Part shown: piece after piece, positions 44,162 through 53,293 of the stretch | How the letters are laid out: each line of letters opens with the position of its first letter | Position numbering within the stretch: position 1 is the stretch's first letter | Source of the DNA: an uncultured Clostridia bacterium | GTDB lineage: Bacteria > Bacillota > Clostridia > Oscillospirales > CAG-272 | Length of the DNA: 64,000 bases | Assembly (NCBI GenBank): GCA_946407735.1 | Contig: CAMJPL010000001.1 | Location: 24,182-88,181 of the forward strand | Direction of reading: 5' to 3' | Notes under the pieces: generated by a model | What the model was told of the DNA's origin: nothing | Database searches by the model: none | The model's input: the letters and a program-made list of their open reading frames with translations, nothing else | Translations under genes and position numbers: made by a program

Positions 44162-44191
44162 TGACTGATATTTACATGACTGATATTTACA
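44162..44191 (+). repeat. 15-bp perfect tandem repeat in the lon leader
   Basis: TGACTGATATTTACA occurs twice in a row (44162-44176, 44177-44191), ending 15 bases before the lon ATG. The ribosome binding site (AGAAAGAGA) follows it. Confidence 0.85.
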
Positions 44192-44206
44192 GAAAGAGAA
44201 TCATAA

Positions 44207-46606
44207 ATGGCGGGTTATACCGAAAAAGTTGAATCATTGACGCTCGATGTCATACGGCTGCGCGGGATAGTGGCTTTTCCCCAGTTGCCGATGAGCTTCG
44301 AGATAACCGACAGCGATCAGACGGAGCTGGCGAGGAAGGCCGCGCAGGACGGCTTCCAGGTGCTGCTCGTCGCGATGAAGGACCCAAAAAACGACTCCCC
44401 GGATCCTGATCTTCTTTATGACACAGGTGTTACCGCCGACGTTAAATCCTTTATCCGTCTTCCGAGCGGAGGGGCGAGGATCCTCTGCGAGGGCAGGGCG
44501 AGGGCCGATGTGCTGAGCTACGACTCCGTCCCCGGCGGCGTCCGCGCGAGCGTCGTCGCCCGCAGCCTTTATCAGGCGGAGGACAGCGTCACTTTGAAGT
44601 CTCAGGCACTCATGCTCGAGACGCTTGAGATATTCAACGAATTCCTTGAATTCGTCCCCAAGCCGTCTCAGGAGCTGCTTATCGCCGTGAAGTCGATACG
44701 CACTCCCGGCCTTCTCGCCGATTTCATCGCGCTCAACGCGCTGATAAAGCCGGAGGACAAGCAGCAGGTGCTTTCCGCCTTCCAGCCCGACAAGCGGCTC
44801 GAGAAGCTGGCTCTGCTGATGCGTCAGGAGCTGGTGCTGCTCGACGAGGAGCGCAAGCTGCACAGGAAGATACACGAGCGCATAGACGAGAGCCAGCGCA
44901 CGGCGTGGCTGCAGCAGCAGATGGCCGCGATACGCGACGAGCTCGGCTACGACGACTACTCGGCCGTCGGCGGCGACGACGAGGTCGCCGAGTACCAGAA
45001 AAAGGTTGAGGACGCGAAGCTCCCGGACGAAGTCGCCGAGAAGCTGAGAAAAGAGGTAAAGCGCCTTTCGAAGACGCAGCCGATGTCGCCCGAGGCCGGG
45101 GTAATAAAGACATATCTCGACACCTGTCTCGAGGTGCCGTGGACGAAGACCTCGAAGGACCGCGTCGATATCGCCGAGGCCTCGAAGATCCTTGAGAAGG
45201 ATCACGACGGGCTCGAGAAGGTGAAGCAGCGCATCCTTGAATTCCTCGCCGTGAAGCAGCTGAATCCGCAGATCAACAATCAGATACTCTGCCTCGTCGG
45301 CCCTCCCGGGACCGGCAAGACTTCCGTCGCTTCGAGCATCGCCCGCGCCATGAACCGCAAGTTCGTCCGCGTCTCGCTCGGCGGCATACGCGACGAGGCC
45401 GACATACGCGGCCACCGCAAGACCTACATCGGCTCGATGCCGGGGCGGATAATCGACGCGCTGATAAAGTGCGGCGTCCGCAACCCGGTCATGCTGCTCG
45501 ACGAGGTCGACAAGCTCGGCGCCGACTATCACGGCGATCCGGCGTCGGCCCTGCTCGAGGTGCTCGACGTCGAGCAGAACAAGGCCTTCCGCGACCATTA
45601 TACCGAGCTTCCGGTCGACCTTTCCGAATGTCTGTTCATCTGCACCGCCAACACACTTGAGACGGTGCCGCGTCCGCTGATCGACCGCATGGAGGTCATC
45701 GAGCTCAAGATATACACCCGCACCGAGAAGCTGGCGATAGCGAAGAACCACCTCATCCCGAAGCAGCTCAAGCGCCACGGCCTGAATAAGCGCACGCTGA
45801 AGATAGACGATTCGGCCCTGATGGAGCTGATCGACTTCTACACCTACGAGGCCGGGGTCCGCAACCTCGAGCGCGAGATCGGCTCGCTCTGCCGCAAGGC
45901 GGCGAAGAAGCTGCTCGACGAGGGAGTGAAATCGGTGAAGATAACCGCCGCCGACATCTCATCCTATCTCGGACGCCGCAAGGTAAAGCCGAAGAAGATC
46001 AGCGACGACGACCGCGTCGGCGTCGTGAACGGCATGGCGTACACCGAGCTCGGCGGCGATCTGCTCCAGGTCGAGTGCATGGCTATGCCGGGAGACGGCA
46101 AGTTCGAGCTCACCGGACAGCTCGGCGACGTCATGAAGGAATCGGCGCGCCTCGCGATAAGCTATATCCGCGCCAACTCCGACAGCCTCGGTATAGAGTC
46201 CGATTTCTACAAGACGAGGGATATCCACATCCACGTGCCGGAAGGCGCGGTGCCGAAGGACGGGCCGTCGGCCGGAGTCACGATCACCACGGCGATAGCT
46301 TCCGAGCTGTCTCATCTGCCGGTGCGCCGCGACATAGCGATGACCGGCGAGATCGACCTTCGCGGCGACGTGCTGCCGATAGGCGGCCTGCGCGAGAAGA
46401 CGATGGCGGCCTACAAGGCCGGCGTCACGACCGTGCTCGTGCCGAAGGACAACGAGGACGACCTCGAGGATATCGACCCCGTCGTCAGGAGCAGCGTGAA
46501 GTTCATCGAGTGCGACAAGCTGTCGCAGGTGCTCGACATCGCCCTTATAAAAAGCGACGGTGCGTCTGCCGGGATGTCTTCATCCGGCAAGCCGTCTCAG
46601 GCTTGA
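44207..46606 (+). CDS. lon: ATP-dependent Lon protease (LonA)
   Basis: The 799-residue protein has an N-terminal substrate-binding region, a coiled linker (EKLRKEVKRLSKTQ), the AAA+ module with Walker A GPPGTGKT (residue 365) and Walker B (MLLDEVDK), and the peptidase domain with the catalytic Ser688 in PKDGPSAG and Lys731 in GGLREKT. It degrades misfolded and regulatory proteins in the cytoplasm. Promoter and leader repeats lie upstream. The ysxC gene follows after 10 bases. Confidence 0.97.
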   Translation: MAGYTEKVESLTLDVIRLRGIVAFPQLPMSFEITDSDQTELARKAAQDGFQVLLVAMKDPKNDSPDPDLLYDTGVTADVKSFIRLPSGGARILCEGRARADVLSYDSVPGGVRASVVARSLYQAEDSVTLKSQALMLETLEIFNEFLEFVPKPSQELLIAVKSIRTPGLLADFIALNALIKPEDKQQVLSAFQPDKRLEKLALLMRQELVLLDEERKLHRKIHERIDESQRTAWLQQQMAAIRDELGYDDYSAVGGDDEVAEYQKKVEDAKLPDEVAEKLRKEVKRLSKTQPMSPEAGVIKTYLDTCLEVPWTKTSKDRVDIAEASKILEKDHDGLEKVKQRILEFLAVKQLNPQINNQILCLVGPPGTGKTSVASSIARAMNRKFVRVSLGGIRDEADIRGHRKTYIGSMPGRIIDALIKCGVRNPVMLLDEVDKLGADYHGDPASALLEVLDVEQNKAFRDHYTELPVDLSECLFICTANTLETVPRPLIDRMEVIELKIYTRTEKLAIAKNHLIPKQLKRHGLNKRTLKIDDSALMELIDFYTYEAGVRNLEREIGSLCRKAAKKLLDEGVKSVKITAADISSYLGRRKVKPKKISDDDRVGVVNGMAYTELGGDLLQVECMAMPGDGKFELTGQLGDVMKESARLAISYIRANSDSLGIESDFYKTRDIHIHVPEGAVPKDGPSAGVTITTAIASELSHLPVRRDIAMTGEIDLRGDVLPIGGLREKTMAAYKAGVTTVLVPKDNEDDLEDIDPVVRSSVKFIECDKLSQVLDIALIKSDGASAGMSSSGKPSQA

Positions 46607-46616
46607 GGGCGGATAT

Positions 46617-47216
46617 ATGTTCATTGATTTCAGCGCGATGACGCTGGAGCTCACGGCGGGACGCCCCGATCAGTTCCCGCGCGAGAACTCGCCCGCGGGG
46701 CGGCGTCCGCAGATAGCCTTCTCCGGCCGCTCGAACGTCGGCAAGTCGTCGCTCATAAACGCCGTCTCCGGCAAAAAAGGTCCGGCGAGGGTGTCATCCA
46801 CCCCCGGCAAGACGGTGACGATAAACTTTTACAACGCCGGAGACAGGGCGTATCTCGTCGACCTGCCCGGCTACGGCTTCGCGAGACGTTCGGCAGCCGA
46901 CAAGCAGCGCTTTTCGGAGCTCACCGACGCGTATCTCAGGTATGCGGCGGGAAAAAGGCTCAGGCTGATAATCCAACTCGTCGATATGACCGCCGGTCCG
47001 ACCGAGGACGACCTTCTTATGATCGACTGGATGACGCGGCTCGGTGTGCCGTATCTGATAGCCGTCTCGAAGGCCGACAAGCCGAACGCTGCCGAGCGCG
47101 CCGACGCGATGTCGGTGATCGGGAATCTCGGCGGGATAAGAGATCCGCTGCCCGTCTCGGCAAGGAGCGGCGAGGGCGTAAAGCAGCTCGTCAGCGAGAT
47201 CATAAAGGTGATCTGA
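46617..47216 (+). CDS. ysxC: Ribosome-biogenesis GTP-binding protein YihA/YsxC
   Basis: The 199-residue GTPase starts at MFIDFSAMTL and has the G1 box FSGRSNVGKSS, G3 DLPGYGF and a SKAD G4-like motif. It helps late assembly of the large ribosomal subunit. Pairing with lon is the common order in Firmicutes. Confidence 0.96.
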   Translation: MFIDFSAMTLELTAGRPDQFPRENSPAGRRPQIAFSGRSNVGKSSLINAVSGKKGPARVSSTPGKTVTINFYNAGDRAYLVDLPGYGFARRSAADKQRFSELTDAYLRYAAGKRLRLIIQLVDMTAGPTEDDLLMIDWMTRLGVPYLIAVSKADKPNAAERADAMSVIGNLGGIRDPLPVSARSGEGVKQLVSEIIKVI

Positions 47217-47247
47217 ATCAGGATATTTGCGTTATACGGATAAAACA

Positions 47248-48555
47248 ATGGCTCAGTTCGTTCAGTCCTGCCTCGGCGTCTCAGGATCGGGGCATCTCAC
47301 GATAGGCGGCGTCGACGTTATGGATATCGCCGCCGGGTACGGCACTCCCTGCTACGTCATGGACGAGGCGGTAATCCGCTCGAGGATGCGGCTCTACGAC
47401 AAGGCGTTCGCCGACTTTTCGCCAAACGGCGGAGGCGCGCTGTTCGCGTCGAAGGCATGCTGCTTCAAGGCGATGTACCGCATCGCCGCCGAGGAGGGAC
47501 TTTTCGGCGCCGACGCCGTCTCGCCGGGAGAGCTGTGGACGGCGAAAGCCGCCGGCTTCCCGATGGAGAGGATATATTTCCACGGCAACAACAAGACCGA
47601 CGCCGATCTCAGGCTGGCGCTCGATCTCGGAGTCGGCACGATAGTCGCCGACAGCCGCGAGGAGCTCGGCGCTCTGTCCGCCGCAGCCGGGGAATATAGG
47701 AAGAAACAGCATATCCTTCTCCGCATAACTCCCGGCGTCGATCCGCATACGCATAAAAAGATAATCACCGGCTCGGTCGACTCGAAATTCGGCTCCCCGA
47801 TATCGACGGGAGCGGCGCTCGATATAGTTGAGTACGCGCTGTCGCTGCCGAATATCGTCCTCGACGGCTTCCACTGCCATATCGGCAGCCAGATATTCGA
47901 CGCGTCGCCGTTCATCGACGCCGCCGACATCATGGTGAGATTCATCGCCGACGTGAAGGAGAAGACCGGGTACGAGGCTTCGAAGCTCGACCTCGGCGGC
48001 GGCTTCGGCGTGAGATACACGTCAGATGATCCCGAATTCGACTACCGCGGCGGTGTGAGATCGCTGTGCGACGCCGTGAGGGAGCGCTGCTCTGAGCTCG
48101 GCGTCGCCGCGCCGGTGCTCATGCTCGAGCCGGGACGCTCCATCGTCGCCGACGCCGGGATAACGCTGTACACCGTCGGCTCGGTGAAGGAGATCCCGGG
48201 CTTCCGCACCTATGTCTCGATCGACGGCGGCATGCCCGACAACCCGCGCTACGCGCTGTATCAGTCGGTATATGAGATATTCAAGGCCGATGATCCTCTC
48301 GGTGAGAAGACGGCCTGCGTCACGCTCGGCGGGCGCTGCTGCGAGTCGGGCGATCTCATCGGCGAGAACATGCCGATCCAACCGGTGAAGCGCGGCGATA
48401 TCATAGCCGTCGCCGTGACCGGCGCCTACAACTACTCGATGGCATCGAACTACAACCGCATCCCCCGCCCGCCGGTGGTGATGGTCAGCGGCGGCAAAAC
48501 GTACGAGGCGGTAAGGCGCGAAAGCTGCGACGATCTTATCAGGCTGGACGTGTGA
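47248..48555 (+). CDS. lysA: Diaminopimelate decarboxylase
   Basis: The ATG at 47248 is preferred over an upstream TTG at 47227. The fold-III PLP enzyme has the PLP-lysine segment (LFASKACCFKAMYRIA), HIGSQIFD, LDLGGGFG, EPGRSIV and the CESGD active-site loop. It forms lysine from meso-diaminopimelate, so meso-DAP is made in this organism even though the MurE-like protein at 33411-34889 lacks the usual DAP motif. Confidence 0.94.
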   Translation: MAQFVQSCLGVSGSGHLTIGGVDVMDIAAGYGTPCYVMDEAVIRSRMRLYDKAFADFSPNGGGALFASKACCFKAMYRIAAEEGLFGADAVSPGELWTAKAAGFPMERIYFHGNNKTDADLRLALDLGVGTIVADSREELGALSAAAGEYRKKQHILLRITPGVDPHTHKKIITGSVDSKFGSPISTGAALDIVEYALSLPNIVLDGFHCHIGSQIFDASPFIDAADIMVRFIADVKEKTGYEASKLDLGGGFGVRYTSDDPEFDYRGGVRSLCDAVRERCSELGVAAPVLMLEPGRSIVADAGITLYTVGSVKEIPGFRTYVSIDGGMPDNPRYALYQSVYEIFKADDPLGEKTACVTLGGRCCESGDLIGENMPIQPVKRGDIIAVAVTGAYNYSMASNYNRIPRPPVVMVSGGKTYEAVRRESCDDLIRLDV

Positions 48556-48577
48556 TAATTGAGTCAGGGAGGAAAAA

Positions 48578-48790
48578 ATGGCAGCCACATCAAAGGTGAC
48601 ATACAGTTTTGACACCGACGTCAAGGAAAGCTGTGAAGCTCTCTGCGACGAGATCGGTCTGCCGTTTGACCTGAGGATCTCACCGGATGAAGAGACTCCG
48701 GAAGCCATAGCCGAGGCCAGAAGGCTCAGCCGGGATCCTGACGCGAAGCGCTATACGGTCAGCGAGGCTCTCGAAGAACTGAAAAAATGA
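48578..48790 (+). CDS. RelB/DinJ-type antitoxin with internal deletion
   Basis: The 70-residue protein has the start of a RelB/DinJ ribbon-helix-helix (KVTYSFDTDVKESCEALCDE) and the usual C-terminal AEARRLSRDPDAKRYTVSEA. About 20 residues of the central helix, present in typical 85-95-residue antitoxins, are missing after CDEIG, with frame kept. DNA binding and dimerisation are therefore doubtful. It overlaps the toxin remnant by 4 bases (ATGA). Confidence 0.8.
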   Translation: MAATSKVTYSFDTDVKESCEALCDEIGLPFDLRISPDEETPEAIAEARRLSRDPDAKRYTVSEALEELKK

Positions 48791-48872
48791 AATACGACGT
48801 CATATGGACCGCCAAGTTCAAGCGCTGACCCTGATCAGGACCGGCACGCACACCGACGTTTTCGGCTGGTGA
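48787..48872 (+). pseudogene. YafQ/RelE-type toxin remnant
   Basis: An ATG overlapping the antitoxin stop begins MKYDVIWTAKFKR, the usual start of a YafQ-type toxin, but stops at 48826. Two bases later, in another frame, LIRTGTHTDVFGW (48831-48869) followed by TGA matches the C-terminal motif of the same family. About 65 residues between are missing. The toxin is therefore destroyed. Confidence 0.82.
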
Positions 48873-48902
48873 AAAAGCCTGAAGCTGAGTTTTTATCGAC
48901 TG

Positions 48903-49571
48903 ATGTTCAACATATCTTCCATTTTCAATAACCTCCCCCTGTATCTCATGCGCATACCGGTGCTTCTGCTGGCGCTGACGGTGCATGAGACGGCGCACGG
49001 CTTCATCGCCTACAAGCTCGGCGATCCGACCGCGTACAATCAGGGGAGACTCACTTTAAACCCGCTGAAGCATCTCGATCCGATAGGCACGGTCATGATG
49101 CTGCTGTTCGGCTTCGGCTACGCGAAGCCGGTGCCGATCAACGTGCGGTATTTCAAAAGCCCGAAGCGCGACATGGCGCTGACGGCGCTGGCTGGGCCGG
49201 TGTCCAATCTGCTCCTCGCGCTCATAGGCGTCTGGCTCCTGCATGTAGTGTATCCTCTGATATCCGGCGGCTCGGCGTTCAGCTATGTCATATCGCTGTT
49301 CCTGACGGTATTCTACTCGCTGAACATAGGTCTCGGCGTCTTCAACCTGATACCTATCCCGCCGCTCGACGGCTCGCGCGTCCTTCTGACCTTCCTGCCG
49401 ACGAAATACTATTTCAGGATAATGCAGTACGAGCGCTATATCATGCTCGCCGCTATCGCGCTGATATGGCTCGGCGTGCTCGACAGGCCGCTCAACGCCG
49501 CGATGAACTTTGTGGCGGAGCTGCTGTTCAGGCTCGTTGAGCTTATCCCGGGCATGCCTCAGCTCATCTGA
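48903..49571 (+). CDS. Site-2 protease family (M50) membrane metalloprotease
   Basis: The 222-residue protein has the HExxH motif (LTVHETAHGF) within the first transmembrane helix, a second conserved segment GYAKPVPIN, and NLIPIPPLDGSR with the third metal ligand Asp. It cuts substrates within the membrane. It starts the conserved clostridial scp-ytfJ cluster and overlaps scpA by one base. Confidence 0.92.
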   Translation: MFNISSIFNNLPLYLMRIPVLLLALTVHETAHGFIAYKLGDPTAYNQGRLTLNPLKHLDPIGTVMMLLFGFGYAKPVPINVRYFKSPKRDMALTALAGPVSNLLLALIGVWLLHVVYPLISGGSAFSYVISLFLTVFYSLNIGLGVFNLIPIPPLDGSRVLLTFLPTKYYFRIMQYERYIMLAAIALIWLGVLDRPLNAAMNFVAELLFRLVELIPGMPQLI

Positions 49572-50380
49572 TGACCGGGATGTCCGAACCGACATACATA
49601 ATCGGCTCCTTCGAAGGCCCGCTCGATCTCCTGCTCGAGCTGATCGAGAAGAACAGGGTGGAGATCACCGATATCCCCATTGCCCTTATCTTTGAGCAGT
49701 ATATGGAATACCTCGGCAAGATGGCGGAGATGGACATGGACATCGCCGGCGAGTTCATCGAGACGGCGTCGGAGCTGATGTACATCAAGAGCCGCGCCCT
49801 GCTCCCGAAGAAGGAGGAGGCGGCCCCCGAGGAGGATCCCCGCGACGCCCTCGCCAGACGTCTTCTCGAGTACAAGCGGATACGCATGGCGGCGCAGTAT
49901 CTTTCCGAGCGCTTCGAGGAATACGGCGGCAGATTCGAGAAGGAGCAGACCGATTCATACGATCCTCCGCAGCAGGGCTCGGACGAAACGCTCGGGCCGC
50001 ACACCGTCAGGATGCTCGAAAACGCGTTCAGGCGCATCTGGAACCGCTTCGGCGAGAATATTCGGGACGAGCGCCCGATAGAGCTGACGCATCGGATAGT
50101 CAGCCAGAAATACTATCCCGTCAGGGCGAGGATATTCGGCATAATCCGTATGCTGTACGATACGGACGGCCTGACGTTCTCGGCTCTCATGCTGTCGTCG
50201 CGCAGCCGAAGCGAGCTGGTGGCGTCCTTCGCCGCCGTTCTCGAGCTTTTGAAGGCGGGCAGGATCAGGATCGTATCGATTCCCGAAGGCGGTGAGCCGG
50301 ACGGGGAGGATATAGTGATGCGCCTCGACACGGCGCACAGACGAAAGGCAATGACGACGGAGGGTGAAGCGAATGGCTGA
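49571..50380 (+). CDS. scpA: Segregation and condensation protein A
   Basis: The 269-residue kleisin has the ScpA N-terminal SMC-binding segment (IIGSFEGPLDLLLELIEKNR, ITDIPIALIFEQY) and C-terminal winged helix. With ScpB and SMC it forms the bacterial condensin. It overlaps scpB slightly. Confidence 0.95.
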   Translation: MTGMSEPTYIIGSFEGPLDLLLELIEKNRVEITDIPIALIFEQYMEYLGKMAEMDMDIAGEFIETASELMYIKSRALLPKKEEAAPEEDPRDALARRLLEYKRIRMAAQYLSERFEEYGGRFEKEQTDSYDPPQQGSDETLGPHTVRMLENAFRRIWNRFGENIRDERPIELTHRIVSQKYYPVRARIFGIIRMLYDTDGLTFSALMLSSRSRSELVASFAAVLELLKAGRIRIVSIPEGGEPDGEDIVMRLDTAHRRKAMTTEGEANG

Positions 50381-50924
50381 CGGCGAATACCGGGAGCAGA
50401 TACCTCTGCCGATATCAGACGAGGCGGAGACGAAAAAGATCATCGAAGCCGTGCTTTTCACCGCCGGAGCTCCCGTGAGCTATGAAAAGCTCGCCGAGGC
50501 GGCGTCGGTCAGCGCCTCGGAGGCCGAATACACCGCCCGCGAGATGGCGGGCGAATACGCCGACAGGGGCATACGTCTTCTCTGCTACGACGACTCGGCT
50601 CAGCTTTGCACCGCCGGGGAGTACGCGCCTCAGGTGAAAAAGGCGCTCGGCATAACAAAAACGCTCACTCTTTCGCAGTCAGCGCTCGAGACGCTGGCGA
50701 TCATCGCCTACAATCAGCCGGCTACGAGGGCCTATGTCGAGCAGATACGCGGCGTCGACAGCGGATACGCGATGTCGGTGCTGCTGGCGAGAGGTCTCAT
50801 CGAGACCAGAGGCCGTCTCGACGCTCCCGGCAAGCCGAATCTCTACGGCACGACCGACGCCTTCATGCGGCTGTTCGGCATCGGATCGCTCGACGAGCTG
50901 CCGCCGCTCGATATGATAAAATGA
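50373..50924 (+). CDS. scpB: Segregation and condensation protein B
   Basis: The start MADGEYREQI at 50373 has GGAGGG upstream. The protein has two winged helices (AVLFTAGAPVSYEKLAEAAS and LSQSALETLAIIAYNQPAT, RGVDSGYAMSVLLARGLI). It binds ScpA in condensin. It starts 8 bases inside the end of scpA. Confidence 0.95.
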   Translation: MADGEYREQIPLPISDEAETKKIIEAVLFTAGAPVSYEKLAEAASVSASEAEYTAREMAGEYADRGIRLLCYDDSAQLCTAGEYAPQVKKALGITKTLTLSQSALETLAIIAYNQPATRAYVEQIRGVDSGYAMSVLLARGLIETRGRLDAPGKPNLYGTTDAFMRLFGIGSLDELPPLDMIK

Positions 50925-50943
50925 CAGACGGAGGCGGCGTGAA

Positions 50944-51675
50944 ATGAAGGTACTGCTTGTCATCGCCGCCGTGATCGCCCTTATACTGATGATACCGCTC
51001 AAGGCGCGCGTCATCTACGACGGGGACCTTACGATCAGAGCGTCGGTGTGCGGCGTGAAGATCACCGTCCTCCCGAAAAAGAAAAAGCCGGTCAGACTCA
51101 GCGACTGGACAAAAAAGGCCGTTCTTAAGCGGGAGGAAAAGGAAAAACGCAGGGCGGAGAAGAAGCGGCTCTCGGACGAGAAGAAAAAAGCCAAGGCGGA
51201 CGCGAAGAAAAAGAAGGAAGAAAAAGAAGAAAAGCCTTCGGAAGATGCGGGAGAGGGGCATAAAAAGCCCGGCCGCGGTCTCGGCTTTTACATGAAATTC
51301 GTCCGTGTCGGCGTAAGGGTCGTAAAGAAGCTGATCAAAAAGCTCAGACGGAACATCGACATCGACATCTACCGCCTGTGGATAAAGGTCGCTTCCGCCG
51401 ACGCCGAGAGCACCGCCCGCACATACGGCATCATTTCCGGCGGCGTCTGCCATGCCCTCGCCTTCCTCGGCGAGAAGGGGCACGTAAGGTATCACGCGCC
51501 GAAGGAATATGACGCCGTCTACGTCGAGGCCGATTTCACGGCGGAAAAGCTGGATTTCATCGTCGACGTCGAGATCGGCTCGCATGTAGGGCGTCTGCTC
51601 GGCATAGTGAACGGCGTCATAGGCTCGGCCATAGCCGGGCTGATAAAAGAGTTCCTTTTCAGCAAGGAAAAGTAA
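50944..51675 (+). CDS. DUF2953 domain membrane protein
   Basis: An N-terminal membrane helix (LLVIAAVIALILMIPLKA) and beta-rich segment lead to a very lysine-rich charged linker, then helices (VRVVKKLIKKLRRNID) and a C-terminal domain (VYVEADFTAEKLDFIVDVEI). Position between scpB and ytfJ is conserved in Clostridia. Function unknown; a link to sporulation is likely from context. Confidence 0.9.
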   Translation: MKVLLVIAAVIALILMIPLKARVIYDGDLTIRASVCGVKITVLPKKKKPVRLSDWTKKAVLKREEKEKRRAEKKRLSDEKKKAKADAKKKKEEKEEKPSEDAGEGHKKPGRGLGFYMKFVRVGVRVVKKLIKKLRRNIDIDIYRLWIKVASADAESTARTYGIISGGVCHALAFLGEKGHVRYHAPKEYDAVYVEADFTAEKLDFIVDVEIGSHVGRLLGIVNGVIGSAIAGLIKEFLFSKEK

Positions 51676-51833
51676 CGGCTGAGAAATCGCTTTTGCGCGT
51701 TTATCGTATGCGCAAACAGACTTGGACGGTCAGGATGGGGTCTGAGGAAGGGAAGGAGAGCTTCTTCAGGTTTTCTCCGTCCCTTATCCCGAAAAACCGG
51801 AATCAATATTAATCTCCAGACAGGTCATCTGCA

Positions 51834-52355
51834 ATGGCGGAAAACAAGATCAGCGACATGATCGCGCAGGCGCTGAAGAGCGTCAGGGAGATAATCGACG
51901 TCAACACCTCGATAGGCGATCCCATCGTCACCGAGAGCGGCACGACGATCATTCCCGTATCAAAGATATCCGTCGGCCTCGCGTCGGGCGGCCTTGATTA
52001 TTTCTCGAAAAACGGTCAGGTGAAGTCCGACAGCGTAAAGCCCGACAGCTCGGCGCCGAAGGGCTACGCCACGAAGAACGCGCCTCTGTTCGGGGGCGGC
52101 GGCGGCACGGGGATATCCGTCATACCGGTCGGCTTCCTCGTCGTCGATAAGACCGGCAGGGTCGATCTGCTGAACGTCGCCAACCCCACGGCTTCCGGAA
52201 GCGCCATCGACTCGGTCGGCAACATCGTCGCTCAGGCGCCGGACATCATCGACCGCTTCAAGACGGTGTTCTCAAAGAAGGACACGCCGGATACGGCGGA
52301 GCCTCTGCCGTCGGACGGCGGGAACGGGAGTTCCGACGCCGACGCCGGAGCCTGA
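51834..52355 (+). CDS. ytfJ: GerW/YtfJ family sporulation protein
   Basis: The 173-residue protein has the family core (MIAQALKSVREIIDVNTSIG, PVSKISVGLASGG, Gly-rich FGGGGGTGISVIPVGFLVV). GerW/YtfJ affects germination and spore formation in Firmicutes. The C-terminal tail is Asp/Ser-rich. The 158-base space from the DUF2953 gene holds no other gene. Confidence 0.93.
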   Translation: MAENKISDMIAQALKSVREIIDVNTSIGDPIVTESGTTIIPVSKISVGLASGGLDYFSKNGQVKSDSVKPDSSAPKGYATKNAPLFGGGGGTGISVIPVGFLVVDKTGRVDLLNVANPTASGSAIDSVGNIVAQAPDIIDRFKTVFSKKDTPDTAEPLPSDGGNGSSDADAGA

Positions 52356-52380
52356 CAGCGGCAGGCGGGGGTAAGGAAAA

Positions 52381-53277
52381 ATGATAGATAAGGCCGTCAT
52401 CGCCGCCGTAGTCGCGGCGGTGTGCGCCGTTTCAGCGTCAGTGGGGAGTATTATGAACGGATTTTTCAGAACACCGGAAGTCCCCGGCTCTCTGACCGGC
52501 GGCATGAACACCATCGATCCGAAAAACGCGGTGAAGTCGACCGAGCTTATTTTGTTCAGCCTGGTGCTGGAGGAATCCGGCTTCATCGCGCCGAAAGACG
52601 ATCCGGACGCCCTTCCGGGCGGAAGATATGAGCTTTATCTCGGACCGGACGACGACGGGAATCTTATCTGCCGGATGAAATACCGTACCGTCGGGTATAT
52701 GACGCAAAACTCCGAAATATCGGTGGAATTTGCCTGCGGCGGATCGGCGCTCGGGGATCTCGCCCGGCTTCTGTCAGAAATCGGCGCGACTGAGATCAAC
52801 GGCTATTACGCATCGGATTCGGCTCTCGGGAGCTATCTCAACGTCCGGGGCGAGTACGAATCCGGCGAGACGCTTGCCATCCACGCCGAGGGAGGCGCTT
52901 CGGTGACGCCCGGCGTCGATTTCATGAAGGTCGTCCGTTATTTCAGAGATCTCGCGTCGGAAAACGGGCGCCGCTTCGTCCGCCGCTATACAGAGGAGGA
53001 GCTCCGCGCCGCCTTCGCCGACTGGTGCAGGTCGGTCATCCCGGGAGTTTCGGATGACGATTTCAAAAATCTCAGTACTGAATATAATGCGCAGTACGGC
53101 GGCGCGTCGATACGGTTTTCCGCGAAGGACGCCGAAGGAAACTGGAAATGGGTGGCGTCGGCGGGCCCGATCGACATTCTGACGGGTGTCGGGCATTACG
53201 CGAGATACCTTGCCGCCGGCTATAACGACGATACCGAGGTCATGATAGGGGATATAGAGCTTTTCCCCGGCGATTGA
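52381..53277 (+). CDS. Membrane-anchored protein of unknown function in the ytfJ-rluB cluster
   Basis: The 298-residue protein has an N-terminal membrane helix (AVIAAVVAAVCAVSASVGSI) and a soluble domain with mixed strands (ELYLGPDDDGNLICRMKYRT, ISVEFACGGSA). I do not recognise a family. It lies 26 bases after ytfJ and 17 bases before rluB, so it is probably part of the same operon. Confidence 0.75.
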   Translation: MIDKAVIAAVVAAVCAVSASVGSIMNGFFRTPEVPGSLTGGMNTIDPKNAVKSTELILFSLVLEESGFIAPKDDPDALPGGRYELYLGPDDDGNLICRMKYRTVGYMTQNSEISVEFACGGSALGDLARLLSEIGATEINGYYASDSALGSYLNVRGEYESGETLAIHAEGGASVTPGVDFMKVVRYFRDLASENGRRFVRRYTEEELRAAFADWCRSVIPGVSDDDFKNLSTEYNAQYGGASIRFSAKDAEGNWKWVASAGPIDILTGVGHYARYLAAGYNDDTEVMIGDIELFPGD

Positions 53278-53293
53278 TAATACTGATATAATA

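Noticed and set aside
44234..45778. A 514-codon minus-strand frame inside lon.
   Set aside because: High GC third positions remove stops on the opposite strand; no start signals or domains, while lon is certain.
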